Shown here one piece after another: positions 46,750 through 58,042 of a DNA stretch of 64,000 bases; position 1 is the first letter of the stretch, and every line of letters begins with the position of its first letter. The DNA lies in assembly GCF_020091585.1 (NCBI RefSeq), contig NZ_CP083582.1, positions 620,001 through 684,000 of the forward strand. The letters are read 5' to 3'. The translations under genes and the position numbers were made by a program. The notes under the pieces were generated by a model. That model ran no database searches and was not told where the DNA came from. It saw nothing but the letters and a program-made list of their open reading frames with translations. The stretch is from Kovacikia minuta CCNUW1. Its GTDB lineage: Bacteria > Cyanobacteriota > Cyanobacteriia > Leptolyngbyales > Leptolyngbyaceae.

Positions 46750-49054
46750 TTACTGGATCACTTGCCAATTCTGAATCCGCCATTTATTATCCGTGCGAAT
46801 CAAATCGTACTGCACCCGCAGTTCCGGATCAGATTTAGAATCCTTGATTTGGTCACCATCGTAGGTATCAGTTGATTCACTAACCTCGGCGGTAACTTTA
46901 GCCTGATCTGGGTTTTCCTTACTCTGCTCGACGCTAGAGACCTTAACCGTATGCTTATATTTTCGGTAGGAATTGCTCTGCCTACTTTCTTCCGCAGCGT
47001 TTTTCCATTCAGTCAATTTGGGATCGGCAAGAATTTGATCCAGCTTTTCCGTGGAATGCTCTGGACCCATTGCCAGGGCTTTTGCCGCTAACCAGGATTC
47101 AATGATTTTTTGACCTGACTCATTGTTAAGAACGGCTTCAGAGGTTGGATCGGAGCTTGATTCAGGAGACAGGGCAACCAGAGGCGCATCCAAGCTGAGA
47201 TTAAGCTGTTCCTGCTGTTCTGCCTGCTTGGTGGATGAAGCTTGCCAGGCCTTCAGTAACCAGGCAACCAGGAAACCAAGGGCTACCATACCCAGAATGA
47301 TTGCACCTGGCATCAGATAGCGAAGAATACCGGTGTATTTTGATTGGGGCGGAGTGGCACGCCGTCTAGCTGTGCCCGCTGGGTCGGCAGGTTGCCCGCC
47401 TTCACTGGTGCGCGATCGCCCTTCTCGCGATGAACGATCTGCACCAGAATAAATCGGGGGTTTGCGTGTATCTGAGGGTGGCTGCCCAACACGCTCTGCG
47501 GCAGGCATGGGAGGAGTTCCACTGCCGGGGCGATCGCCAGTCATGGTGGCGGTAGAGGTGCGGGCTGCAATTCGAGTCCGGGCCGCTTCAATCAGAGCTT
47601 CTGTTTCATGATTGCGGACAGGTGCTTGCCGATTGCTGGTGGCAAAAGTGGGTGGGGTTGGCATCACCTCCGGGCTGTTTTGAGCCGCAAACGAAGCACC
47701 GGTAAAGGATTGCCTGGGCTGAGCCGCAACCGCTCCTGCCTGAACGCGTTCTTCCATCCACTCACTGGCGGCACCAGGTTCGTTGGGTAACTCTTCCAGG
47801 TAGGACTGCACCTGGGGATCGGGCAAAATAGTCTCGCAGGGAGGCCTGTTGCCGAGACAAATCTCGAAAGTGGGGAAAGACCTCATCCTGTAACCAGCGT
47901 TCTGCGTAGAGGCATAACCCTGGGAGTAGATCGGGTGATCCCTGGGAATGTTCCCGGATGAATGCGATCGGTCCAAACTCCTGGCTCAGCTCAAGGGCAT
48001 GGCTCGCTTCTTCCGTCTGTCCCAAAAAGAGCGCACACACCGCCTGTTCCAGATGCACATCCTGACGATTGCTCAGCCGCATTAACAACAGTTTTGCTCG
48101 CCGCACCAACACGGGCTGTCGTTCTGCAAACCCTCGTGCCAGGAGAGCATAGACTGCCAGGTAAGTTGCCACTGCCGAGGGCCGTTGGGCTTCCTGCTCA
48201 AATAAAACCTGCTGCTCCGCTGCGGTTAGATAGCCCCGAAGTTGCTGAATAAAGCGCAGAAAGTCGTCAATATTTAACCCGGATTGGTCATCTCCTGTGC
48301 CATCAATGCCGTCACGTTCTTGCAGCATCTCCTGGAGCAGTTGCATGCCCCGATAGCGCTCTTCGGTGTGCTGTTCTGGTAATGCCAGCAGCTCTAAAAC
48401 ACGGTAAGGGCGGAGTTTGTAGAGATCATTTTGAATCTCTCCCCGGACTCCAGCGAATAACCCTTCGCGCAGCAACAATTGCTGACCTGTTTCCAGGGCT
48501 TCTGAAGCGTTTTCGTACTGCCCCTGTTGCCATTGCTCCCGTCCTAACTCCAGGCATGCCAGAGCTACAGTGAGCACGATATCTGAAAAAACGATGTTTG
48601 GCTCACCAAACTGACCCCCTTTGACGCTGGCGCTGCCATTGGTCAGGTAAGGGCGACCCAACTTCAAAACCAATTCGTACTCGCCCAAGTCCTGCAAGAT
48701 GAGCAACGCACCAATAAACTGATCATCCTGAATTTCAATGTTAGGCGTGTGAGGATCGGCACCTGCGTCGCGGGGTGCTTCCAGGGGCAAGGGTTCAGCA
48801 GGAGAAGCTTCTGCCCCTGGGACTAATTCATAGGTCTTGGCAAGAAACCCCGAATCGTAAGTCTTCCGTTGCTCCGGGTTAGAAAGGACAGCATAGGCTT
48901 CATCCAACAGCTTTTTCCGGGATGCGATCGCCGCATCTGAGTACTCCCGCCTGGGAAGCTGGAGGGCGCGATCGCGATGTGCCTGTCGCAGTTGCTCAGC
49001 GGTAGCCTGAATGGGCAGACCTAAGATTCGATAGTAGTCAAGCGGTATACGCAC
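46750..49054 (-). CDS. ftn2: Cell division protein Ftn2/ZipN (ARC6-like), one frameshift
   Basis: Cyanobacterial anchor for FtsZ, homologue of plant ARC6. It starts with a degenerate J domain (MRIPLDYYRILGLPIQATAE, SRKKLLDEAYAVLSNPEQRK), then a long TPR-like helical region, a disordered Pro/Ser/Thr linker, one TM helix (YLMPGAIILGMVALGFLVAW) and a C-terminal DUF4101/IMS domain of about 130 residues (SWLAAKALAMGPEHSTEKLD). The first 415 codons and the rest are in different frames; removing one base near 47821 gives RDYFADPQVQSYLEELPNEP. Total about 767 aa, normal for the family. Confidence 0.9.
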
Positions 49055-49380
49055 AGTACACTTCCCCAGCAGTTAAAAGTAAGGATAAGCTATGGTAACG
49101 GATGATGCCGCCTGAATAGTGCCATCATCATAACCTGTAGTTGCCAATGTGGCAGTTTACCCCAGGATATTCAAAAACGCCAAGGAAGTAACATTAATTC
49201 TAGATATAAACTAAGAAAATTCTGGAATAGAGAAATTTTTACATCTGTAAAGTAACTTCAGGAAGGCAGAGGGCAGCAGCACAAGAAATTTCCTTTCGAC
49301 TTCCTAGCTTCTATCCCCCCTGGCCCCTGCTCCCCCCATCCCTATCCCCTATCCCCTATTTCTAGTTAGGTACAGAATCA
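49055..49380. promoter_or_regulatory. Divergent spacer between ftn2 and pdhA
   Basis: 326 bp without a gene. It must contain the two outward promoters. The middle part is AT-rich (49195-49260) and the pdhA-proximal half has C-rich short repeats (CCCCTGCTCCCC..., TATCCCC). I see no operator that I can name. Confidence 0.4.
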
Positions 49381-50415
49381 ATGGTTCAAGAAAGAGCACT
49401 CCCCAAGTTTCAATCCGCTACGGCAACAGTGACCCGCGAGGAAGGACTGCGGTTATACGAAGACATGGTTTTGGGGCGCTTTTTTGAAGACAAATGCGCC
49501 GAAATGTACTATCGCGGCAAAATGTTTGGTTTTGTCCACCTGTACAACGGGCAGGAAGCCATCTCAACGGGCGTCATTCAAGCCATGCGCCCTGGTGAAG
49601 ATTATGTTTGCAGCACCTATCGCGATCACGTCCATGCCCTCAGTGCCGGTGTGCCTGCCCGCAATGTCATGGCAGAACTGTTTGGCAAGGCAACCGGATG
49701 CAGCAAAGGGCGGGGTGGCTCGATGCACCTGTTTTCAGCCGAACATGGACTTTTGGGAGGCTATGCTTTTATTGGTGAGGGAATTCCAGTTGCCACTGGT
49801 GCAGCTTTCCAGAGCAAATATCGACGGGAAGTGATGGGAGACGAAACCGCTGATCAGGTGACGGCTGCATTCTTTGGTGATGGGACGACCAACAATGGTC
49901 AATTTTTTGAATGCCTGAACATGGCAGCTCTATGGAAATTGCCCATTCTTTTTGTGGTGGAAAACAATAAATGGGCGATCGGGATGGCGCACGAACGGGC
50001 AACCTCCCAACCAGAGATTTATAAAAAAGCCAGTGTTTTTGGTATGCCTGGGATTGAAGTCGATGGGATGGATATCTTGGCAGTCCGGGCGGTTGCCCAG
50101 GAGGCGGTTGCCCGTGCCCGTGCTGGAGAGGGTCCAACGTTAATTGAATGCCTTACCTACCGCTTTCGGGGGCACTCCCTGGCTGACCCGGATGAATTGC
50201 GATCGAAGGCGGAAAAGGAAGCCTGGTTAGCACGCGACCCCATTAAGAAATTTGCTGCCTACCTGGTAGAGCAAAACCTGGCATCCCAGGCAGACCTAAA
50301 GGAAATTGAGAAAAAAATTCAGACTCTTGTAGAGGATGCCGTTCAGTTTGCTTTGGAAAGCCCCGAACCTGATCCCAGCGAACTCTACAAATACGTCTTT
50401 GCTGAGGATGAATAA
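49381..50415 (+). CDS. pdhA: Pyruvate dehydrogenase E1 component, alpha subunit
   Basis: Thiamine-diphosphate-dependent decarboxylase subunit of the pyruvate dehydrogenase complex, linking glycolysis to acetyl-CoA. The ThDP/Mg2+ site is [20 protein letters not shown] followed by [11 protein letters not shown]. Substrate and phosphorylation-loop region [20 protein letters not shown] (no kinase expected in cyanobacteria), and the N-terminal [20 protein letters not shown]. At 344 residues it is a normal alpha subunit; the beta subunit is not in the window. Start ATG at 49381 with no closer ribosome-binding site visible than AGTTAGG. Confidence 0.95.
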   Translation: MVQERALPKFQSATATVTREEGLRLYEDMVLGRFFEDKCAEMYYRGKMFGFVHLYNGQEAISTGVIQAMRPGEDYVCSTYRDHVHALSAGVPARNVMAELFGKATGCSKGRGGSMHLFSAEHGLLGGYAFIGEGIPVATGAAFQSKYRREVMGDETADQVTAAFFGDGTTNNGQFFECLNMAALWKLPILFVVENNKWAIGMAHERATSQPEIYKKASVFGMPGIEVDGMDILAVRAVAQEAVARARAGEGPTLIECLTYRFRGHSLADPDELRSKAEKEAWLARDPIKKFAAYLVEQNLASQADLKEIEKKIQTLVEDAVQFALESPEPDPSELYKYVFAEDE

Positions 50416-50519
50416 TGGATAGCAGGAAGGATAGGAGTTCAACAGGTGAGGACTAAGGACTGAGGACTGAGATTTCCTGGCTTCTGACCACTGGCATCTG
50501 TTGTAACTCAAAAGATGAA

Positions 50520-50640
50520 TTAATTACTCCCAATGTCGCCCTGTTGGTTTCGCAGGGCTTCAATCGCTCTAGCATTGGAAGCACTCAATTGTGTGAGTTC
50601 ATCATCTGTCACCGCGATCGCCCATACTTGATGCGCTTGT
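50520..50640 (-). pseudogene. Remnant of a small protein, C-terminal end only
   Basis: In the 394-bp spacer between pdhA and valS the minus strand reads QAHQVWAIAVTDDELTQLSA then SNARAIEALRNQQGDIGSN and a stop. The sequence looks protein-like, but no start codon or 5' part can be followed because of frame breaks upstream. I do not recognise the family. The rest of the spacer shows nothing I can support. Confidence 0.35.
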
Positions 50641-50809
50641 TCCTATCAGAAACAGGAATTTCAGCGTAAATTTCGAGATGCCGCGTCTAAGTGGGCAGCC
50701 GTGCGTTAAAGCAAGTTGTCAGGGTTGTGCTGCCGATCGTCATCGTGATGTAAGCAGTGTGGCAGAATTTTAGATAACTTAAAGAAATGCAGTAATTTAG
50801 TTTTGCCCC

Positions 50810-53533
50810 ATGACCGCAACCCTCCCACCCCTGCCCAGCCAGTACGATCCTACTATTACCGAAGCCAAGTGGCAGAAAGCCTGGGAAGCAAGCGCAGTTT
50901 TCAAAGCAGACCCCAATGCTCCCGGTGAACCCTATTGCATCGTCATCCCACCTCCCAACGTGACAGGGAGCCTGCACATGGGGCATGCCTTTGAGCATTC
51001 CCTGATTGATGTGTTGATTCGCTATCACCGGATGATTGGGCGCAACACGCTGTGGCTACCGGGAACCGATCATGCCAGTATTGCGGTGAGTACGATCCTC
51101 GATCGCGAACTTCAATCTCAAGGCAAAACCCGCCAGGATGTGGGGCGCGAGGCTTACTTGAAACGGGCACGGCAATGGAAGGAAGAATCTGGCGGCACGA
51201 TCGTCGGTCAACTCCGTCGCCTCGGTCTTTCCGTAGACTGGTCACGGGAGCGCTACACGATGGATGAAGGGCTTTCCAGGGCTGTGCTGGAAGCATTCAT
51301 TCAGCTTTATCAGGAAGGGTTGATTTATCGGGGAAATTATTTGGTTAACTGGTGCCCTGCCAGTCAATCCGCCGTTTCGGATCTGGAGGTGGAGAATCAG
51401 GAGGTCAACGGGCACCTGTGGCATTTCCGCTATCCGCTGGCCGATGGGTCTGGTTTTTTGGAAGTGGCAACGACCCGTCCCGAAACGATGTTAGGGGATA
51501 CTGCCGTAGCCGTAAACCCGCAGGACGATCGCTACCGGCATTTAATCGGCAAAACCATCACCCTCCCGATCATGAATCGGCAAATTCCTGTGATTGCCGA
51601 CGCCTATGTGGACTCGACCTTTGGTACCGGGGTTGTGAAAGTTACGCCCGCTCACGACCCCAATGACTTTGAAATGGGTAAGCGGCATGACCTGGCATTT
51701 ATCAACATCCTGAATAAAGATGGCACCCTGAATGAAAATGCAGGATCTTTCCAGGGGCAGGATCGCTTCGTTGCCCGGAAAAGCGTGGTTGCCAGACTAG
51801 AGGAAGAGGGTTTCCTGGTCAAGGTGGAAGACTACAAGCACACCGTACCCTACAGCGATCGTGGCAAAGTCCCTGTCGAACCGCTGCTTTCGACCCAGTG
51901 GTTTGTTAAAATCGCGCCGCTATCCCAACGGGCGCTGGACTTTTTGGATCAGAAAAATTCTCCTGCCTTTGTTCCAGAACGTTGGCTGAAGGTCTATCGG
52001 GATTGGTTGGTGAGCCTGCGAGATTGGTGCATTTCCCGCCAACTCTGGTGGGGGCACCAAATTCCCGCCTGGTATGCCGTGAGTGAAACGGGGGGTGAAA
52101 TTTTGGACAGCACCCCATTTGTCGTTGCCCGCAGTGAGGCAGAAGCAAGGGAGCAGGCGATCGCCCAATTTGGACCTGATGTGCAACTAGAGCAAGATTC
52201 CGATGTGCTAGACACCTGGTTCTCATCGGGATTATGGCCCTTCTCGACCCTTGGTTGGCCTGACCAGACCCCCGATCTAGAACGCTACTATCCCACTACG
52301 ACCCTGGTTACAGGTTTTGACATTATCTTCTTCTGGGTCGCCCGCATGACCATGATGGCAGGTCACTTCACCGGGCAGATGCCCTTTCAAACCGTCTACA
52401 TTCACGGTCTGGTGCGGGATGAGAACAACAAAAAGATGTCCAAGTCGGCAAACAACGGCATTGACCCCCTACTGCTGATCAACAAATATGGCACCGACGC
52501 CCTGCGTTATACCCTGGTGCGAGAAGTGGTCGGAGCTGGGCAGGATATTCGCCTGGAATACAATCGCAAAACCGATGAATCTGCTTCCGTAGAAGCCTCT
52601 CGCAACTTCACCAATAAACTGTGGAACGCCTCCCGGTTCGTGTTGATGAACCTGGAAGATCGACCGCTCCTAGAAGCACCACCGTTAGAAATGCTGCAAT
52701 TGAGCGATCGTTGGATTCTGTCGCGCTTCAATCAAGTCGTTCAGCGAACTCGGGATGACATCGAAAACTTTGGCTTGGGCGAAGCCGCCAAGGGATTATA
52801 TGAGTTTATTTGGGGAGATTTTTGTGATTGGTACATCGAGCTGGTCAAGTCGCGGCTGCAAACTGAAGCAGCTAGTACCTCAAAGACGATCGCGCTTCAG
52901 ACGCTTGCCTATGTTCTGGAGGGCATCTTGAAACTGCTCCATCCATTCACACCCCATATTACCGAGGAGATCTGGCATACGCTGACGCAGTCAGAGGACG
53001 ATCGCTATCTCGCGCTGCAACCCTACCCAGAGCTAGACACCACCTTGATTTATCCTGAACTGGAACAGCAGTTTGAGCTGCTGTTCAACACCATTCGCAC
53101 GATTCGCAACCTGCGGGCAGAGGCAGAGGTGAAACCAGGGGTCAAGGTTCAGATCATTTTGCAGAGTGAGAGCGATCGCGAACGGCAAATTCTGACTGCT
53201 GGGCAATCCTACATTCAGGATTTGGCAAAGGTTGAAAGCCTCACGATTACAGCCACCACGCCATCAGATTCAACCCAGATGTTTGCAGGTGTGACAGGAA
53301 CCGTTCAAGTCCTGCTTCCCCTGGCTGGAATTGTCGATGTTACTGCCCTGCGAGCCAAAATCGAAAAGGATTTGAAAAAGATCGAAGCAGAAATTCAATC
53401 GATTGGAAGTCGATTGGGCAACCCCAACTTTGTGAATAAGGCACCTACCGACGTGGTCGAGGGCGCACGTGCCACCCTTGCAGAGGCGGAAAAGCAGGCA
53501 GAAATCCTGCGAAGTCGGCTTTCTAGATTGTAA
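50810..53533 (+). CDS. valS: Valyl-tRNA synthetase
   Basis: Class I aminoacyl-tRNA synthetase charging tRNA-Val. HIGH-type motif [12 protein letters not shown] (residues 46-60 region), the CP1 editing domain ([40 protein letters not shown]), the KMSKS motif in [15 protein letters not shown] near 542, an anticodon-binding helical domain, and the C-terminal coiled coil (about 830-907, [20 protein letters not shown]). Full length at 907 aa, no frame problem. A start ATG at 50810 gives the expected [15 protein letters not shown]. Confidence 0.97.
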   Translation: MTATLPPLPSQYDPTITEAKWQKAWEASAVFKADPNAPGEPYCIVIPPPNVTGSLHMGHAFEHSLIDVLIRYHRMIGRNTLWLPGTDHASIAVSTILDRELQSQGKTRQDVGREAYLKRARQWKEESGGTIVGQLRRLGLSVDWSRERYTMDEGLSRAVLEAFIQLYQEGLIYRGNYLVNWCPASQSAVSDLEVENQEVNGHLWHFRYPLADGSGFLEVATTRPETMLGDTAVAVNPQDDRYRHLIGKTITLPIMNRQIPVIADAYVDSTFGTGVVKVTPAHDPNDFEMGKRHDLAFINILNKDGTLNENAGSFQGQDRFVARKSVVARLEEEGFLVKVEDYKHTVPYSDRGKVPVEPLLSTQWFVKIAPLSQRALDFLDQKNSPAFVPERWLKVYRDWLVSLRDWCISRQLWWGHQIPAWYAVSETGGEILDSTPFVVARSEAEAREQAIAQFGPDVQLEQDSDVLDTWFSSGLWPFSTLGWPDQTPDLERYYPTTTLVTGFDIIFFWVARMTMMAGHFTGQMPFQTVYIHGLVRDENNKKMSKSANNGIDPLLLINKYGTDALRYTLVREVVGAGQDIRLEYNRKTDESASVEASRNFTNKLWNASRFVLMNLEDRPLLEAPPLEMLQLSDRWILSRFNQVVQRTRDDIENFGLGEAAKGLYEFIWGDFCDWYIELVKSRLQTEAASTSKTIALQTLAYVLEGILKLLHPFTPHITEEIWHTLTQSEDDRYLALQPYPELDTTLIYPELEQQFELLFNTIRTIRNLRAEAEVKPGVKVQIILQSESDRERQILTAGQSYIQDLAKVESLTITATTPSDSTQMFAGVTGTVQVLLPLAGIVDVTALRAKIEKDLKKIEAEIQSIGSRLGNPNFVNKAPTDVVEGARATLAEAEKQAEILRSRLSRL

Positions 53534-53737
53534 ATGTCATCAAACTGGTACATTCCCCAGCATTGGGCAGACGAGATCAAGCTACACTTCTGACGGAAGA
53601 TAAACTTGTACCAGACCTGCATTTGAAAACAAGGTCAAGCCATGAAATTTTAGCAAGACAGAGGATCTTCTCTTGAAGGATAGGCACAAGAGCTTTATGG
53701 TTGTTTCAACAAGCGCACGCAGCAGAGAGACGAAGTA

Positions 53738-54199
53738 ATGTTGTATCTGGCACAGGTACAAAAGAAAGGATTTTTGGGCAAGGCGGGGTTGCAACTGCTT
53801 GCCCGTCAAAAGTCTGAGAATGCCTGGATATTATTAACTGAAGAGGAAACAATTCCTGCTACTGAAGCAGGCAACTTTAGTGAAGGACTGTTGGTTCTCG
53901 TCGATGTGACAAACAACCGTCAGGTTCTATCTATCAAGGACGCTAAGGACTGGATACTGGATATTATTCAAAACTTTTTGGTGACTGGCATCACTCCAGC
54001 GTTTTTGCAGCAAGAAACGGAACGGGCGGAGCAATGGCGTCAGTCTCTTACCCTGCAAAGCCAGGAACTAGATCGCCGCGCTTTAGAATTGGAAGCCCGT
54101 CGGGAGCAAATTCAGGATCTAGAGGAAACCCTCAAGCGAGAAAAAAGAATGGTAGAAACGATCGCAGCCCAACAAAATAAGCCAAATTCGTCCAGTTAA
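53738..54199 (+). CDS. Hypothetical protein with C-terminal coiled coil (153 aa)
   Basis: N-terminal half is compact (MLYLAQVQKKGFLGKAGLQL, SENAWILLTEEETIPATEAG), then a region with INLV-rich helices (DAKDWILDIIQNFLVTGITP) and a C-terminal coiled coil (LQSQELDRRALELEARREQI, QDLEETLKREKRM). Composition is natural and I recall similar cyanobacterial proteins, but no function is known. It ends just before the IS630-like element. Confidence 0.65.
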   Translation: MLYLAQVQKKGFLGKAGLQLLARQKSENAWILLTEEETIPATEAGNFSEGLLVLVDVTNNRQVLSIKDAKDWILDIIQNFLVTGITPAFLQQETERAEQWRQSLTLQSQELDRRALELEARREQIQDLEETLKREKRMVETIAAQQNKPNSSS

Positions 54200-54214
54200 G
54201 CGATCAGATAAGTA

Positions 54215-55328
54215 GGAGGGTGAAATTAAGTGTAAGATAAAGCGTTCGCTAAAATCGCCTATCATGCCCGCCCCTTTACGCATTCATTTGACCGCTGAGG
54301 AAGACCGAACCTTAACAGAACTGCGACTGGCTCAGAACCTGCCCCAGCGCACTCGTGACCGCGCCCACATGTTGCGGCTGAACGCTCAGGGATGGAACGT
54401 GCCAGCGATTGCGGACGTGTTCGAGTGCCATCCTCATACGGTCAGAGCGACGCTGCGACGCTGGGAAGAAAAGGGTTTAGGTGGACTCTGGGAAGCTCCA
54501 GGACGGGGTGCAAAACCAAAGTGGCACGCCTCAGACTTGGACTATCTGACAGAGTGTTTGGAGCACGAACCCCGAACCTACAACAGTTTGCAATTAGCCA
54601 AAAAGCTGAAACAAGAGCGCTCCGTCGATTTAAGTAGTGACCGACTCCGCCGACTCCTCAAAAAAAAAACTACCGATGGAAACGCACCCGACAGAGTCAT
54701 CGTAAAAAACAAGACCCCCTGCAAAAGGCGCGCAAGCAGGCAGACTTAGAGACCTTAGAGCTAGCCGCACAAGCGGGGCACATTGAACTCAAGTATCTCG
54801 ATGAAGCAGGGTTCTGCCTCTGGAGCCCAGTCAGCTACAGCTATAGTCGGGTGGGCGTACAAAAACGGATGGAACAAACACTCAAGCGCTATGGCAACCG
54901 GATTAGCATTTTGGGTCTGTGGCAACCGGGAGAGCGGTTTGAGTATGCCTTAGTGCAAGGCGGATTCAAGGGCAAAAGCTACATTAAGGTGATGGATTGG
55001 ATGGCAGACAAAGCCGCTCAAACCTTGGCACAAACAGGTCGCATCACAGTAGTGGTGCAGGATAATGGCTCTCTCCATACCAGTCAACTGGTGCGGCAAC
55101 AGTGGTCACGGTGGCAGGAGCAAGGATTATTCTTTTTCTTTTTGCCGCCCTACTGTTCAGAGATGAATCCGATTGAAACCCAGTGGCATCAACTGAAATG
55201 TCATGAGATTGCAGGACAGATGTTTGATAACGAGTACGATTTAGCAATGGCTGTCATGAATGGAATGACAGCTCGTAGCCAAGCAGGTGATTATGCACTG
55301 GAGCGTTTTATATTTAATTGCACCTAGC
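54215..55328 (+). mobile_element. IS630-family insertion sequence, about 1114 bp
   Basis: One transposase in two overlapping frames, imperfect terminal inverted repeats (54215 rightwards GGAGGGTGAAATTAA, 55328 leftwards GCTAGGTGCAATTAA) and the dinucleotide TA on both sides (54213-54214, 55329-55330), as expected for the Tc1/mariner-like IS630 family. It separates the 153-aa gene from a HicB-like remnant. Confidence 0.8.
54264..55327 (+). CDS. IS630-family transposase with probable programmed -1 frameshift
   Basis: The first frame (54264-54749) holds the helix-turn-helix region ([40 protein letters not shown]). The second, in the -1 frame, holds the DDE domain with [28 protein letters not shown] and [12 protein letters not shown]. 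The change-over point is a run of ten A (54660-54669). Such A-runs are used by IS630 elements for -1 frameshifting or transcriptional slippage. Unlike the other frame breaks in the window, which are all +1, this one is -1 and sits on a slippery run. Confidence 0.85.
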
Positions 55329-55330
55329 TA

Positions 55331-55456
55331 CTTACCAATGATGAAGCCCTAAAAAATGCCCAGGAAGTTTTGGATCTTCTAGTTGGATCAGCTTTAGAAG
55401 CGGGTAAATCGCTGCCAGAACCTGGAAAGTTCCGGCAAATTTTTCAAGTTGCTTAG
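55331..55456 (+). pseudogene. C-terminal fragment of a HicB-like antitoxin
   Basis: The open 42 codons read LTNDEALKNAQEVLDLLVGS then ALEAGKSLPEPGKFRQIFQV. EALKNAQEVLDLLV...ALEAGKxLPEP is the characteristic end of a HicB-type antitoxin. The first half and any HicA are missing. The IS630 element lies immediately upstream, at the former 5' side. Confidence 0.55.
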
Positions 55457-55467
55457 AACGCTGCTAC

Positions 55468-55532
55468 AGAAACCGAGTTTCTTATGTGAGACGCCAGTTT
55501 CGTTGAATATTCTTATCAGAAACCCGGTTTCT
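55468..55532. repeat. Two AGAAACCxGGTTTCT-type 15-mers
   Basis: Near-palindromic 15-mers at 55468-55482 and 55518-55532. The second is identical to 10566-10580 inside the MITE-like element, so this is a family of interspersed repeats. Confidence 0.65.
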
Positions 55533-55534
55533 CG

Positions 55535-55562
55535 ATAGACTCTCCAGATCTGGAGAGTCTAT
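55535..55562. terminator. Perfect 28-bp palindrome downstream of the ABC1 kinase gene
   Basis: A perfect 14-bp by 14-bp palindrome with no loop spacer, centred on AGATCT. It lies 37 bp past the kinase stop on the minus strand. A rigid hairpin is possible in RNA; there is no T-tract, so a terminator role is uncertain. Confidence 0.4.
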
Positions 55563-55598
55563 ATGCCGAAAGAAACTCTCAAGTCGAGTCTTGTCAAT

Positions 55599-57680
55599 CT
55601 ACTGGCGAGCGGGTGATAGCCTGGGTTGGTTGATAGGTAAAGACGGAGAAGCAGGAAAATCTGACCCAGAATCAGTTTCTTCGGTTAGCAAAAATTCTCG
55701 GATAAACCGGGCAACTGCCCGTTGTGCCAATCCTCCGGCGATTTTTTGCCCCATTTGCTGGGCTTGCGGATTAAACACAAGACGGGGAACCACAGGCAAA
55801 ATCTTGGTTGGGTCAAACCCACGGCTATCCTGCAAAATACCCCAGATCCGTCGGATATGATCCAGTGCTTTCTGGTTGTCTGCCGAAATGGGGGAACGAT
55901 TGAGGGTCAACCCAAATTGCTCACCCAGGCTATCGCTGAAGCGGTTGAATGCACTGGTTGCCAGGGTATCAATTCCTTTGACAATTTCATCAACCAAGTA
56001 ATAGCGAATTAATTCACCCCGTTCTGAAAGTAAATAGTCCAGGGTTTGATCGACCACCTGACTTAAGTCGTAGTCACTATTACCACGAGCATTGCGGAGC
56101 AGATTTTCCAGACGATTCCAGCGGAAGCTGCCATCTTTGAAGAGTAAATCGCGCAAAGACGCTCTTAGCTCAGGTGCCGGGTCAGTTAGAAGCCGCTTTG
56201 CCACATAGGGGTAGGCCTTGCTCAACACCTTAAAATCTGGATCAACGTTGATCGCAATCCCTTCCAGAGTGACCAGCGATCGAATAATCAGGGCGTAGTA
56301 GGCAGGCACCCGGAAAGGGTACTCATACATCAGCGCCGAAAGTTGGTCGGTAATACTTTTGATATTAATTTCTGCCACGCTGGCTCCCAGTGCTTCACTG
56401 AAAACAGCGGCAAATGCAGGAATAATCGGAGTCAGATCGGTATCGGGGGTGAGGAACTCTAACTTGACATAATCCTGTGCCAGTCCCTCAAAATCCCGAT
56501 TGACGAGATGCACGATCGCTTCAATCAATCCATACCGTTGGGGTGGCTTAACCTCACTCATCATCCCGAAATCCAGATACGCCAACTTACCCTCAGGGGT
56601 TGCCAGCAAATTGCCCGGATGGGGGTCAGCATGGAAAAAGCCGTACTCCAAAAGTTGTCTGAGCGAACACTGCACCCCTACATCAATCAGATGGCTGGCG
56701 TCCACTCCCTGGGCACGGATGGCTTCTGGTTGGGTCAGCTTTGTGCCCGTAATCCACTCCATCGTGAGCACACACCGCCCCGTGTAGCCCCAATAGATTT
56801 TAGGAACATAGATATCGGGTAAGCTGCCATACAGCTTGGCAAACCGCTCTGCGTTACGCCCCTCGTGGTTGTAGTCCATTTCTTCGTAGATGCGGGCGGC
56901 AAACTCATCCATAATGCCGACCAGATCGCTACGAACCCGCTTCACGTTTTTTTGAATTAACCCTGCAAGCTGGCGCAGAATATACATATCGAGTGCAATT
57001 CCTTGAGCCAGACCAGGACGCTGAACCTTAACGGCAACCACTTCACCGGTCTTTAATTTGCCCTTATAGACCTGCCCCAGCGATGCAGCCGCGATCGGGT
57101 TTTCTGTGAGTTCTGCATAAATTTCTTCCGGAGGGCTACCCAACTCCTCCTCAATAAACTGGTAGGCAACTGCATTATCAAACGGGGGCAGTTGGTCTTG
57201 AAGTTTTGCCAGTTCTTCCAGGTAAATCGGTGGCACCAAATCGGGACGGGTGGAGACTGCCTGACCGACTTTGATAAAAGCAGGACCCAATCGAGTGAGC
57301 ATTTCCCGCAACTGCACGGCTTGCTGGCGCTGTTTGCGATCGTTCGTTCCCGTGCGGCTATCCCACCACAAGCCAAAGCTGAAGGTAAAGAATGGCACAA
57401 AAATGCGCAGAAACCGGACTGCGACCTGAAAGGGACGTTGCCGATAGTAGGCGGTGTTTGCTTCTGGGTCATAGCGCACTTCCTCACTCTCAATATCCGC
57501 GGGCGGAAGCATGGGAGTAGGCTCTAACGGTTGGTGAATGTCTGGAAGCAACTCCCCTTCAACAATTACGCTTGAATTCAAATCCTCTGGAGCGTTGCCA
57601 TTGCGGGAACTGGCATTGCTGGCAGCTCTTTTCTCTGAAGCAAACGGAACAGATTCAAGGGTTGCAGTCTTCACATTCAT
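55599..57680 (-). CDS. ABC1/UbiB (AarF) family atypical kinase
   Basis: Membrane-associated protein-kinase-like protein; relatives in bacteria, mitochondria and plastids act in quinone or lipid metabolism. Hallmark motifs: KxGQ in AFIKVGQAVSTRPDLVPP, the Ala-rich loop in AAASLGQVYKGKLKTGEVVA, nucleotide and catalytic region MEWITGTKL, HADPHPGNLL and YLDFGMM. Two hydrophobic regions lie near the C-terminus. The ATG at 57680 (MNVKTATLESVPFASE) gives 693 aa; an upstream start at 57740 would add a hydrophobic 20-residue leader (LQFTVTIIYILLSGFKS). Divergent from recN across a GT-rich repeat spacer. Confidence 0.9.
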   Translation of the reverse strand: MNVKTATLESVPFASEKRAASNASSRNGNAPEDLNSSVIVEGELLPDIHQPLEPTPMLPPADIESEEVRYDPEANTAYYRQRPFQVAVRFLRIFVPFFTFSFGLWWDSRTGTNDRKQRQQAVQLREMLTRLGPAFIKVGQAVSTRPDLVPPIYLEELAKLQDQLPPFDNAVAYQFIEEELGSPPEEIYAELTENPIAAASLGQVYKGKLKTGEVVAVKVQRPGLAQGIALDMYILRQLAGLIQKNVKRVRSDLVGIMDEFAARIYEEMDYNHEGRNAERFAKLYGSLPDIYVPKIYWGYTGRCVLTMEWITGTKLTQPEAIRAQGVDASHLIDVGVQCSLRQLLEYGFFHADPHPGNLLATPEGKLAYLDFGMMSEVKPPQRYGLIEAIVHLVNRDFEGLAQDYVKLEFLTPDTDLTPIIPAFAAVFSEALGASVAEINIKSITDQLSALMYEYPFRVPAYYALIIRSLVTLEGIAINVDPDFKVLSKAYPYVAKRLLTDPAPELRASLRDLLFKDGSFRWNRLENLLRNARGNSDYDLSQVVDQTLDYLLSERGELIRYYLVDEIVKGIDTLATSAFNRFSDSLGEQFGLTLNRSPISADNQKALDHIRRIWGILQDSRGFDPTKILPVVPRLVFNPQAQQMGQKIAGGLAQRAVARFIREFLLTEETDSGSDFPASPSLPINQPRLSPARQ

Positions 57681-57834
57681 GGATTTGAAGCCAGATAGCA
57701 GTATGTAAATTATTGTAACAGTAAATTGAAGGGCACTCATTTAACTTAACCTTTCCGGTTGCCGATTGCCTTGTCCAAAAGGCAGAAGGAGGGTGGGATT
57801 GCTACACTTCTAACTTCTGATTTTCCGTACCGGA

Positions 57835-58042
57835 GTGGGGTGTGGGGTGTGGTGTGTGGTGTGTGGTGTGTGGGTGTGTGGGGTGTGGGTGTGTGGGGTG
57901 TGGGGGTGTGGGGTGTGGGGTGTGGGGTGTGGGGGTGTGGGGGTGTGGGGTGTGGGTGTGTGGGGGTGTGGGGTGTGGGGTTGTGGGGTGTGGGGTTGTG
58001 GGTTGTGGGGTGTGGGGGTGTGGGGTGTGGGGTGTGTGGGGG
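57835..58042. repeat. GGTGTGG-type 7-bp tandem tract, strongly strand-biased
   Basis: About 200 bp of GTGTGGG/GGTGTGG units (complement CCCCACACC) in an otherwise empty spacer. G-runs every 3-5 bases give high G-quadruplex potential on the plus strand. Predicted frames here are pure repeat and not genes. The remaining spacer to 58378 has no supported gene. Confidence 0.9.
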
